NCBI GenBank assembly: GCA_963590855.1
Contig: CAVAQT010000036.1
Coordinates: 1 to 24,274, forward strand
DNA: 24,274 nt
Direction of reading: 5' to 3'
Source of the DNA: Ruminococcus_C sp963590855
GTDB taxonomy: Bacteria; Bacillota; Clostridia; Oscillospirales; Ruminococcaceae
Both the position numbers and the translations under genes were made by a program. Shown here piece after piece: positions 1-6,578 of this stretch (position 1 is the first letter of the stretch; each line of letters starts with the position of its first letter). The notes under the pieces were generated by a model. The model made no database searches. It saw only the letters and a program-made list of their open reading frames with translations, and was not told the DNA's origin.

Positions 1-829
1 TGATTTCAGAATATGTCAACATTTCAGAATAGGCAGAAGTGCTTGGAATATTGTGACTAAATGTTGAATACCCTCGCAACACCCATAAAGAAGTTCCTGT
101 TGGTTCAGCTTTATAAGAACCTTGTAATTTTTTATAAACATAGTAAGATGTGAGTCTAGTTGTATTTAAAAGATTTCGGTAATTAAAACGAGCAGCAATT
201 GTTGCTGCCCAGCACAAACCTGCGCCTGAATCGGAAGTGCTATTGGCTACAGCAGTTGTATTCAATTGTTTGTAATATAATGAAGAATCACTTAGCGGAG
301 AGATTAAAATTTCTTGAGATTTTTCAATCGCAGAAAGTACAGTTGTGTTTTTCTGCCGAGCATTTGGNNNNNNNNNNTTTGGCAGTGATTCCTCACGAAT
401 CATAAATGCTCCGTTATCGTTTCCAATCATTATATTTATGTTATTTTCATAATTTGCCTGTAGTTGGTTAAAATAATTAGCGGTATTGTCTTTTGTTTTC
501 TTTTCAAAGGAAGAATAAAAATTCCCCTTATATTCACTCACTGTAAATAATCCAATTATTTCATTTTGATCAAATACGAAATAAACAACTTCATTTCCTT
601 TAGATAAATCATTAAAATCGTATAGGTTGTATTGATTACTCACATAAACAGATGGAAGTGTGCCATCAAATTCGCTATTAATATAAAATGGTAGAATATC
701 TTGAATATAATCGTTAATCGAAGTTTTGTACTGACTTTGATTTGTTGTATCATATGCTGTAACGACTGTTTCTATTGGAAAAGTAAGTACAAGTCCTTGC
801 AAAAATGCGATTACTTTAGTTTTTTTCAT
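1..829 (-). CDS. Secreted papain-like cysteine peptidase, 3' end missing (runs off the window)
   Basis: The frame is open from an ATG at 829 to base 1, at least 276 codons, counting the 10 N at 368-377 as sequence. GAGGTGATG lies just before the start. Residues 1-26 look like a signal peptide (MKKTK, hydrophobic core, likely cut near TAYD), so the protein should be exported. Residues about 27-190 resemble no domain I recognise and may be a propeptide. After the gap, the motif GLCWAATIAARF puts a likely catalytic cysteine at about residue 206. CWAA after a short Gly-rich stretch is typical of papain-fold (clan CA, C39-like or staphopain-like) peptidases. The catalytic His would lie beyond the window. 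The DNA is AT-rich (28% GC at 601-660, against 70% at 1201-1260 in trmO), suggesting acquisition. The peptidase call rests on one motif plus the secreted architecture. Confidence 0.6.
   Translation of the reverse strand, partial: MKKTKVIAFLQGLVLTFPIETVVTAYDTTNQSQYKTSINDYIQDILPFYINSEFDGTLPSVYVSNQYNLYDFNDLSKGNEVVYFVFDQNEIIGLFTVSEYKGNFYSSFEKKTKDNTANYFNQLQANYENNINIMIGNDNGAFMIREESLPXXXXPNARQKNTTVLSAIEKSQEILISPLSDSSLYYKQLNTTAVANSTSDSGAGLCWAATIAARFNYRNLLNTTRLTSYYVYKKLQGSYKAEPTGTSLWVLRGYSTFSHNIPSTSAYSEMLTYSEI
368..377. other. Assembly gap (10 N)
   Basis: Ten N interrupt the peptidase gene. TTTGG occurs directly on both sides (363-367 and 378-382), so the two contigs may overlap there and the true sequence may be 15 bases shorter. 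The peptidase frame is kept either way. Confidence 0.95.
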
Positions 830-905
830 AGCATCACCTCTTTGATTTTTTAGAATCATAATAAATTGAATCAGAAATCAGAGAATAAAGAAACTGTTTG
901 TTTAA

Positions 906-934
906 ATTATATCATATAAAAACAGGATTGTCAA
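906..934 (-). promoter_or_regulatory. Sigma-A promoter of the cysteine peptidase gene
   Basis: Read on the minus strand there is a perfect -35 TTGACA (929-934), a 17-base spacer and a perfect -10 TATAAT (906-911). The expected transcript has a 5' leader of roughly 70 bases before the ATG at 829. The rest of 830-1005 is AT-rich and I see no terminator for trmO in it. Confidence 0.85.
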
Positions 935-1005
935 GATTTCTCATTGAATATATGTAATGTTTTTTGTATATGTAGTAAACAAATTGCAACGAAAAGTGGT
1001 TCCCC

Positions 1006-1680
1006 TCACAAAATCGTCTGGATCTCACACACCGTCAGTACCGTGCCGCATACCGTAAATTTCACCTCAAACTGTGCAAAGGCGAAGCCGTAGACGCGTT
1101 CCGGGTCGTGCTGATAGGAGGGCCGCGGGTCTTGTGCCAGTACTTCCGTCAGACCCTCCCGGAGGGCTTCCGGCACTTTTTCCAGCCATTGTTCCGGAAA
1201 TACCACTTCCAGCCGATGCGCCGCCGCCGACACCGCAAAGCCGCCTCTGGCTTCCGGGTGGCTGTCGATGTGGGGCAGATAGGGCTTGATGTCGTAGATG
1301 GGTGTGCCGTGCATCAGATCTGCGCCGGAAACCGTCAGATACGGCGCATCCTTGCCGTCCAGCACGATCTCTTCCAGCTGCACCACAGAAAGCCCGATGG
1401 GGTTCGGGCGAAAGGGGGAGCGTGTGGCGAACACGCCCATTCGGGTGTTGCCGCCCAGCCGGGGCGGACGCACCGTAGGCGACCACTTCTGCCGCACCGC
1501 CTGGGAAAACTCCCAGATCAGCCAGATGTGGGAATAGTCCTCCAGTCCCCGAAACGCATCGGGACTGCGGTATTCCGGCGCAAAGACAATGCGGGAGCGG
1601 AGACTGTTGACCAGTCCGCTCTGCCGGGGAATGCCGAACTTGGTGGGAAAGTCGTTTTCGATATGGGCAATGGGTTTCAT
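1006..1680 (-). CDS. trmO: tRNA (N6-threonylcarbamoyladenosine37-N6)-methyltransferase TrmO
   Basis: 224 residues. TrmO (YaeB/TsaA family) uses S-adenosylmethionine to methylate N6 of t6A at position 37 of ACY-decoding tRNAs, tuning decoding. The N-terminal half has the family hallmarks: KPIAHIENDFPTKFGIPRQ at the start, then FRGLEDYSHIWLIWEF, then GVFATRSPFRPNPIGLS, which lines the SAM and substrate site. The C-terminal part (LPHIDS, then YGFAF) also fits the family. I chose the ATG at 1680 because AAAGGAG sits 8 bases before it; the frame also offers a GTG at 1689, but that overlaps the ribosome binding site. It starts 19 bases after the stop of the ABC permease and has no visible promoter, so it is probably the last gene of the GntR/ABC operon. 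The family call is very secure. Confidence 0.95.
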   Translation of the reverse strand: MKPIAHIENDFPTKFGIPRQSGLVNSLRSRIVFAPEYRSPDAFRGLEDYSHIWLIWEFSQAVRQKWSPTVRPPRLGGNTRMGVFATRSPFRPNPIGLSVVQLEEIVLDGKDAPYLTVSGADLMHGTPIYDIKPYLPHIDSHPEARGGFAVSAAAHRLEVVFPEQWLEKVPEALREGLTEVLAQDPRPSYQHDPERVYGFAFAQFEVKFTVCGTVLTVCEIQTIL

Positions 1681-1699
1681 GTAAAGCACTCCTTTCCCG

Positions 1700-2350
1700 T
1701 TATGTCAGATCTTTCTTTTGAAAGATGCGGCAGCTGAAATAATAGCACAGCCCGGAGACGATCAGAGACAGCATAGGTGCAGCAACGGCTGCGCGATACA
1801 AAAATCCCATGAGCTGCGGTGCGGCTGTGACCGGAAGATCATCTGTCATGACAGAGCCTGCACCGATGCCGGCGCACATGGGCAGCAGATAGACCAGTAC
1901 GCTGATGAGCCGGGCGCGCTCCGGTGGAAACCGGAACAGCAGCAGATTCGACACATTTCCCATCAGCAGAATGACCCAGGCAATGCTCCACGCCGTAAGC
2001 GCCATTTCCAGAAGGTTTTCCGCATGGAAGGTACGCAGCACCAGACTGGAAACCAGGCTGACCAGCAGAAATGCCAATGCGCTGCCGAACGTCAGAAAGA
2101 GTTGCAGCAGGAACTTGGAACGCACCACATCTTTCCGGGTGATGGGCATGGTGAGGGCAAACAGATTCCAGTTGCAGTAGTTGTCATAGGAAAAGGTATT
2201 CACTGTCTGCATTCCCATCAGCATCAGCCAGAATCCCATATAAGACCAGCTGCCTGCACCGGAAATTGCCGAGATCACGACAAACACAACAAAAAAGATC
2301 CGTCCATTTTTCCACAGGGTATAGAAGTCTTTCAAGAGCAGTCCTTTCAT
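1700..2350 (-). CDS. ABC-2 type transporter permease
   Basis: 216 residues, very hydrophobic, with about six membrane segments: roughly residues 18-42, 45-55, 85-110, 118-140, 150-170 and 185-208. The short N-terminus (MKGLLLKDFYTLWKNGR) before the first membrane segment and the motif NWNLFALTMPITRKDVVRSKF are typical of small ABC-2 permeases that work with GntR-controlled ATPases. It should form the membrane channel of an exporter with the ATPase encoded just upstream. Its ATG overlaps that gene's stop as ATGA (2347-2350), so the two are translationally coupled. The substrate cannot be read from the sequence; relatives of this layout are tied to cell-wall antibiotic stress or peptide export. 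Confidence 0.85.
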   Translation of the reverse strand: MKGLLLKDFYTLWKNGRIFFVVFVVISAISGAGSWSYMGFWLMLMGMQTVNTFSYDNYCNWNLFALTMPITRKDVVRSKFLLQLFLTFGSALAFLLVSLVSSLVLRTFHAENLLEMALTAWSIAWVILLMGNVSNLLLFRFPPERARLISVLVYLLPMCAGIGAGSVMTDDLPVTAAPQLMGFLYRAAVAAPMLSLIVSGLCYYFSCRIFQKKDLT

Positions 2351-3213
2351 TTTTTCTGCGCTCCTTTCACATATAACAGCAGGATCTCGTCCATGGTGGC
2401 TCTGTCCACTACTGCCTTCGGATACTTCCGCAGCAGTTCTTCCCGATCCGGCACAAGCACATCATAGGAATAGTCCTTTTTCCGCCATGCCAGTATCTCT
2501 GACGCATCCAGCTTCTGAAACAATTCCTCACCGCAGCGCAGCACGCCGTACTGCCAGAGCAGCTCGTCCTTGGGCTTGGACAGCAGCATCTTGCCGGCGT
2601 GGAGAAATGTCACATAGTCTGCCGCTTTTTCCAAGTCGCTGGTGATGTGGGACGAGATGAGGATGGCGTGTTCCTCGTCCCGGACAAATTCCAGGAACAG
2701 ATCCAGCAGGTCGTCCCGTACTACCGGATCCAGACCGCTGGTGGGTTCGTCCAGAATCAGCAGTTTCGGACGATGGGCAAACGCCAGCACCAGGGACAGC
2801 TTCATGCTCATGCCGCGGGACAGTTCCTTGATCTTCTGTCTGGGGTTCAGGGAAAAGCGCCGGAGCAGCTCCTGGAAGTACGGCTCATCCCAGTTGGCAT
2901 AGGTCTTGCGGCAGATCTTTCCGGCTTTTTCTACCGTCAGTTCCGGATAAAAGCAAATGTTGTCGAAAACCACGCCGATCTGCTCCTTGATGGTAACGCT
3001 GTCCGTGGTCAGCGGTTCGCCGCAGTACAGCACCTCGCCGGCATCCTTTTGGATGAGTCCCAGGACGGCGCGGATGGCGGTGCTTTTTCCGGCGCCGTTT
3101 TCGCCTACCAAGCCCATGATCGTGCCGCCGGGGATGGAAAAGTGAATGTCTTTCAGCTGAAAATTCGGATAGGCACGGCTGAGTCCGCGCACCTCCAGAA
3201 TGTTTTGTGTCAT
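2347..3213 (-). CDS. ABC transporter ATP-binding protein (YtrB/BcrA-like)
   Basis: 288 residues, one nucleotide-binding domain followed by a C-terminal extension of about 75 residues. Walker A is GENGAGKST (37-45), the signature is LSRGM (131-135), Walker B is LLILDEP with catalytic Glu 156, and the H-loop is in ISSHITSD. All catalytic residues are present. It powers export through the permease encoded immediately downstream (ATGA overlap at 2347-2350). Its own start overlaps the stop of the GntR regulator gene in the same way (3210-3213). The gene order regulator, ATPase, permease is that of Bacillus ytrAB-type systems, which respond to cell-envelope stress. The exact substrate is unknown. 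Confidence 0.9.
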   Translation of the reverse strand: MTQNILEVRGLSRAYPNFQLKDIHFSIPGGTIMGLVGENGAGKSTAIRAVLGLIQKDAGEVLYCGEPLTTDSVTIKEQIGVVFDNICFYPELTVEKAGKICRKTYANWDEPYFQELLRRFSLNPRQKIKELSRGMSMKLSLVLAFAHRPKLLILDEPTSGLDPVVRDDLLDLFLEFVRDEEHAILISSHITSDLEKAADYVTFLHAGKMLLSKPKDELLWQYGVLRCGEELFQKLDASEILAWRKKDYSYDVLVPDREELLRKYPKAVVDRATMDEILLLYVKGAQKK

Positions 3214-3590
3214 GATGGTTCCCCCTCGTAGAAAATCGTTAAAACGCTGACCAGGTTCTCCAGCGGAATGCCGCTGCTGCGCGCGATCTCTGCGGCGGCG
3301 AGCAGGTGGGCTTCTGCCCGGCGCTGCTGCTCTTCCTGATAGAGCGCGCGGTTCTGCGCCGCCACAAAGCTGCCGCGGCCTACGGTCGTCTCGATAAAGC
3401 CGTCCCGCTGCAATTCCTCATAGGCGCGCTGTACGGTGATTACGCTGACATGCAGCGACCGCGCCAGACTCCGCATAGACGGGATGGCGTCTCCTGCCTG
3501 AAGTCTGCCGTCCATGATCTGTTCCTTTAACTGGTCGGTGATCTGGCTGTAAATGGGCTTGCTGCTGTTGGTGCTGATGATGATCTCCAC
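3210..3590 (-). CDS. GntR family regulator, YtrA subfamily
   Basis: 126 residues. The N-terminal winged helix (KPIYSQITDQLKEQI, then DAIPSMRSLARSLHVSVITV, then GFIETTVGRGSFVA) is a classic GntR DNA-binding domain. The remaining roughly 45 residues form only a short helical tail, which places it in the YtrA subfamily, normally autorepressors of a linked ABC transporter. I chose GTG at 3590 because AGGAGG lies 6 bases upstream; an in-frame ATG at 3596 directly abuts the AGGAGG and leaves no spacing. The gene is coupled to the ATPase gene by ATGA. Inverted repeats in its promoter are the probable operator. Confidence 0.92.
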   Translation of the reverse strand: MEIIISTNSSKPIYSQITDQLKEQIMDGRLQAGDAIPSMRSLARSLHVSVITVQRAYEELQRDGFIETTVGRGSFVAAQNRALYQEEQQRRAEAHLLAAAEIARSSGIPLENLVSVLTIFYEGEPS

Positions 3591-3617
3591 AGACATCCTC
3601 CTCTCTGCAGTGTTGAT

Positions 3618-3658
3618 TGTACTGGTTGAATAAGTACAGTATAGCACATTGCAGTACA
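3618..3658 (-). promoter_or_regulatory. Probable GntR operator: three TGTACT/AGTACA half-sites
   Basis: TGTACT (3618-3623) and AGTACA (3633-3638) form a perfect 6-base inverted repeat with a 9-base spacer. A third AGTACA lies at 3653-3658, within the promoter spacer. The sites overlap the -10 and the start of transcription, the position expected for repression by the YtrA-type protein encoded just downstream. Binding is inferred. Confidence 0.6.
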
Positions 3659-3666
3659 CTTGTCAA
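3638..3666 (-). promoter_or_regulatory. Promoter of the gntR-ABC-trmO operon
   Basis: On the minus strand TTGACA (3661-3666), a 17-base spacer and TATACT (3638-3643). It overlaps the inverted repeats described for the operator. Confidence 0.85.
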
Positions 3667-3786
3667 GGGTAGTGTCCGGATTTTTTTGCGCAGCAGCAAA
3701 AAGCCGTGCCGCCGGGCTGTATCATTCGCCGAAAACGGGGCATACTCCCGGTATCCAAAAAATTTGGCGCGCCTGTCAGATTGTAC

Positions 3787-3815
3787 TTGACAAGGCGGCG
3801 AATCTGTGGTACAAT
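3787..3815 (+). promoter_or_regulatory. Enolase promoter
   Basis: TTGACA (3787-3792), 17-base spacer, TACAAT (3810-3815). It is divergent from the GntR operon promoter; the 120 bases between them (3667-3786) show nothing I can name. Confidence 0.85.
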
Positions 3816-3820
3816 GTTTC

Positions 3821-3840
3821 TAGTTAGAAATAACTAACTA
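3821..3840 (+). promoter_or_regulatory. Hairpin at the 5' end of the enolase mRNA
   Basis: TAGTTAG (3821-3827) pairs perfectly with CTAACTA (3834-3840). An alternative fold, TAGTTA-GAAA-TAACTA, has a GNRA loop. The stem begins 6 bases after the -10, so the transcript should start with it. A second, weaker stem (GGAGA/TCTCC, about 3845-3860) follows before AAGGAG. A role in mRNA stability is inferred. Confidence 0.5.
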
Positions 3841-3892
3841 TGCCGGGAGAATATCTCTCCGGAGCAGCATTGTACAAAAAGGAGTATTTGCA

Positions 3893-5194
3893 ATGAACTA
3901 TTTGGAAATCGAGAAGGTTGTCGGCCGTGAGATCCTGGATTCCCGCGGAAATCCGACAGTAGAAGCAGAAGTGACACTGGCAGACGGCACAGTTGCAAGA
4001 GGCACAGCACCCAGCGGCGCTTCCACCGGTGAATTTGAAGCACTGGAACTGCGTGACGGCGACAAGGCTCGCTATCTGGGCAAGGGTGTCACCAAGGCAG
4101 TGGAAAACATCAACACCATCATCAGCGACACCATCGTTGGCATGGATGCCTCTGACCTGTACGCAGTGGACAAGGCAATGATCGCCGCAGACGGCACCAA
4201 GGACAAGTCCAAGCTGGGCGCAAATGCGATCCTGGCAGTTTCCATTGCGACTGCAAGAGCAGCTGCAACTGCACTGGATATTCCGCTGTACCGTTTCCTG
4301 GGCGGCGTTTCCGGCACACGTCTGCCGGTTCCGATGATGAACATCCTGAACGGCGGCGCACATGCTACCAACACCGTAGACACCCAGGAATTTATGATTA
4401 TGCCGGTGGGCGCTCCCAGCTTTAAGGAAGCACTGCGCTGGTGTGCAGAAGTGTTCCATAACCTGGCAAAGATCCTGAAGGCAAAGGGTCTGGCAACATC
4501 TGTTGGCGACGAGGGCGGTTTTGCGCCGAACCTGTCCAGCGATGACGAGACCATCGAGACCATTCTGGAAGCAGTAAAGGCTGCCGGATATGAGCCGGGC
4601 AAGGACTTCATGATCGCTATGGACGCTGCTTCTTCTGAGTGGAAGAGCGAAAAGGGCAAGGGCTTCTATCACCAGCCCAAGTCCGGCAGAGACTTCACAT
4701 CGGATGAGCTGATCCAGCACTGGGCTGATCTGGTAGAAAAGTACCCGATCATCTCCATCGAGGACGCACTGGACGAAGAGGACTGGGAAGGCTGGCAGAA
4801 GCTCACCGCAAAGCTGGGCGGCAAGGTACAGCTGGTCGGCGACGATCTGTTTGTTACCAACACTGAGCGCCTGAAGAAGGGCATCGAGCTGGGCTGCGGC
4901 AACTCCATCCTCATCAAGCTGAACCAGATCGGTTCTGTTTCTGAGACACTGGAAGCCATCCAGATGGCACACAATGCCGGCTACACCGCGATCTCTTCTC
5001 ACCGTTCCGGCGAGACCGCAGACACCACCATTGCTGACCTGGCAGTTGCACTGAATACCTGCCAGATCAAGACCGGCGCACCGAGCCGTTCGGAGCGTGT
5101 GGCAAAGTACAACCAGCTGCTCCGCATCGAGGAAGAACTGGGCGACAGCGCCGTATATCCGGGCATGGCTGCATTTCATGTAAAGCGCGGTTAA
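3893..5194 (+). CDS. eno: Enolase (phosphopyruvate hydratase)
   Basis: 433 residues, the usual bacterial length. It interconverts 2-phosphoglycerate and phosphoenolpyruvate in glycolysis, in the cytoplasm. Conserved elements are all present: EILDSRGNPTVE near the start, the SGASTGEFEALELRDGD loop, GGAHATN with His 157, GDEGGFAPNL with Glu 207, magnesium ligands at about Asp 243, Glu 290 and Asp 317, catalytic Lys 342 in ILIKLNQIGS, and the signature SHRSGETADTTIADLAVA starting at residue 369. AAGGAG lies 8 bases before the ATG. The gene is monocistronic, between its own promoter and two hairpins. Codons are strongly biased towards those of highly expressed genes. Identification is certain. 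Confidence 0.99.
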   Translation: MNYLEIEKVVGREILDSRGNPTVEAEVTLADGTVARGTAPSGASTGEFEALELRDGDKARYLGKGVTKAVENINTIISDTIVGMDASDLYAVDKAMIAADGTKDKSKLGANAILAVSIATARAAATALDIPLYRFLGGVSGTRLPVPMMNILNGGAHATNTVDTQEFMIMPVGAPSFKEALRWCAEVFHNLAKILKAKGLATSVGDEGGFAPNLSSDDETIETILEAVKAAGYEPGKDFMIAMDAASSEWKSEKGKGFYHQPKSGRDFTSDELIQHWADLVEKYPIISIEDALDEEDWEGWQKLTAKLGGKVQLVGDDLFVTNTERLKKGIELGCGNSILIKLNQIGSVSETLEAIQMAHNAGYTAISSHRSGETADTTIADLAVALNTCQIKTGAPSRSERVAKYNQLLRIEEELGDSAVYPGMAAFHVKRG

Positions 5195-5210
5195 GCGAAG
5201 CTTTCCTTTC

Positions 5211-5228
5211 CGGGCGGTTCGCCGCCCG
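5211..5228 (+). terminator. GC-rich hairpin with UUCG loop after eno
   Basis: CGGGCGG (5211-5217), TTCG loop, CCGCCCG (5222-5228), followed only by TTTC. The stem is very stable but the T-run is weak, so it may protect the mRNA 3' end rather than terminate on its own. Confidence 0.55.
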
Positions 5229-5252
5229 TTTCAGAACTCTCTAATACCTTAT

Positions 5253-5292
5253 AAAAGAGACGCATTCCAGGAAAAGGGATGCGTCTCTTTTT
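5253..5292 (+). terminator. Intrinsic terminator of eno
   Basis: AAAAGAGACGCATTCC pairs with GGGATGCGTCTCTTTT around a short loop (one G-T wobble), followed by a T-run. It stands between eno and the promoter of the dockerin gene. Confidence 0.85.
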
Positions 5293-5343
5293 TCTGCTTT
5301 GTCATAGAAAATTGAAAATTTGCATCGAAATGCTAGAAAAGTA

Positions 5344-5372
5344 TTGACGATCATAATATAAAATGTTATAAT
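5344..5372 (+). promoter_or_regulatory. Promoter of the dockerin protein gene
   Basis: TTGACG (5344-5349), 17-base spacer, TATAAT (5367-5372), about 50 bases before the ATG. Confidence 0.8.
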
Positions 5373-5421
5373 ATCACTATGGGAAAATACTTTTTTACAA
5401 TATGATTGGAGGTAGATTTTT

Positions 5422-6513
5422 ATGAAAAAACAAGTAAGGATACTTTCCGCAGTTTGTGCGGCGGTTTGTGCAGTCAGCGCGTTGGCGATGCCTGCGGCGG
5501 CATCTTATGTGGAAACAACAACAGAACCATTGGCAAAGGTCATCCGTGATCTGCGAACAAGAGAGGATATCTTTTTAAATGAAAAAACCTCTTACTGTGA
5601 ATACTGGAATGCCGAACAATGGGAACTCATCACCTATCGGCGTATCAGCTATCCCATTACCATAAAAGCAGGAACGTATGATTATGACACTGTAAAGGCG
5701 AAGCTGACAGAACTGCTCACTTGCCGTACACCAGGCAGTTTTGTGATCTCAGATACAGAAAAAAACGAATACGGCAATACGGCGACGGCATATTTGTTGA
5801 CAGACGGGGACACGCTGACCCTTTCTATTGACCCAACGCTGTTTTCGATGGATGAATCGGCATTGCTTTCCTATTTACAGACACTGCCGGGCTTCGTTTC
5901 TGTTCAGTATGATTTGGTGGGCTTTTATGAAAGTGACATACCGCGACCTCACAGCAGTAATTTTTCGGAATGGGCAACCTTCTATGTCTATGTGCAGGAC
6001 GGCACAACCCTGCAATTGTCCGATTTCCCGGAAGATTTGTGTGTCACAACAGTAGAAAAAGCATCTGAGACAACTGATGGCATATATCGTGTTGTATTAG
6101 ATACGGAAAAGCGGAAGGGCAGTACGGATGCATTTACTCTGGCAGACGCCTATCCCTGCGCCGAGGAAATAAAGAAAATTCCTCAGGTGACAGTGATTTC
6201 CGTGCCGTGGCTTAGAGCAGATCTGTATGTGGATGAGACACCTTATCTGATCGACAACGGCGCAATACCCCTCATGACCCGCGGCAGCTGCAGCGGCGGT
6301 GACACCCTCAGCAGCGCAGACGCGGCGGTGATCCTCCAGGATGCGGCGAGCACCGGTGCAGGACTGGACGAGACGCTCTCCGGCACTGCGCGCATTGCAG
6401 CGGATGTCAACGGCGACGGCAAGGTCAATGCCCAGGATGCGGCATATCTGCTCAGCTACTGTGCCCAGGACGGCGCAGGCCTGCAGCCCACCTGGGAAGC
6501 ACTGCTGGGATAA
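5422..6513 (+). CDS. Secreted protein with C-terminal type I dockerin
   Basis: 363 residues. Residues 1-27 form a signal peptide (MKKQVR, Ala-rich core, likely cut after PAAA), so it is exported. Residues about 30-283 match no family I can name. The C-terminus (about 288-353) is a dockerin: the second repeat, DVNGDGKVNAQDAAYLLSYC, has a complete calcium loop (Asp 328, Asn 330, Asp 332, Asp 339). The first repeat (GGDTLSSADAAVILQDAA) keeps the helix but lacks the Asp-x-Asn-x-Asp-Gly loop. Dockerins bind cohesins and anchor enzymes to cellulosome scaffolds or the cell surface in ruminococci. GGAGG lies 9 bases before the ATG. Base composition jumps at the module border (42% GC at 5641-5700, 70% at 6301-6360), pointing to a grafted module. 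The partner and the role of the N-terminal part are unknown. Confidence 0.85.
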   Translation: MKKQVRILSAVCAAVCAVSALAMPAAASYVETTTEPLAKVIRDLRTREDIFLNEKTSYCEYWNAEQWELITYRRISYPITIKAGTYDYDTVKAKLTELLTCRTPGSFVISDTEKNEYGNTATAYLLTDGDTLTLSIDPTLFSMDESALLSYLQTLPGFVSVQYDLVGFYESDIPRPHSSNFSEWATFYVYVQDGTTLQLSDFPEDLCVTTVEKASETTDGIYRVVLDTEKRKGSTDAFTLADAYPCAEEIKKIPQVTVISVPWLRADLYVDETPYLIDNGAIPLMTRGSCSGGDTLSSADAAVILQDAASTGAGLDETLSGTARIAADVNGDGKVNAQDAAYLLSYCAQDGAGLQPTWEALLG

Positions 6514-6541
6514 AGAAACCTATAGTAATATACAGAAATCG

Positions 6542-6578
6542 AAAAAGGGATGCAGCTGTCTATGCCGTATCCCTTTTT
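6542..6578. terminator. Bidirectional terminator between dockerin gene and symporter gene
   Basis: AAAAAGGGAT (6542-6551) pairs perfectly with ATCCCTTTTT (6569-6578), with A- and T-runs on both sides, serving both convergent genes. The TAG stop codon of the symporter gene lies in the loop. Confidence 0.85.

Noticed and set aside
199..405. Small plus-strand frame across the N gap
   Set aside because: It includes unknown bases, lacks a ribosome binding site and is antisense to the secreted peptidase frame.
3667..3786. Possible small RNA or terminator between the gntR and eno promoters
   Set aside because: There is a T-run and some GC-rich partial repeats but no stem followed by a T-run, and no promoter pointing into it.
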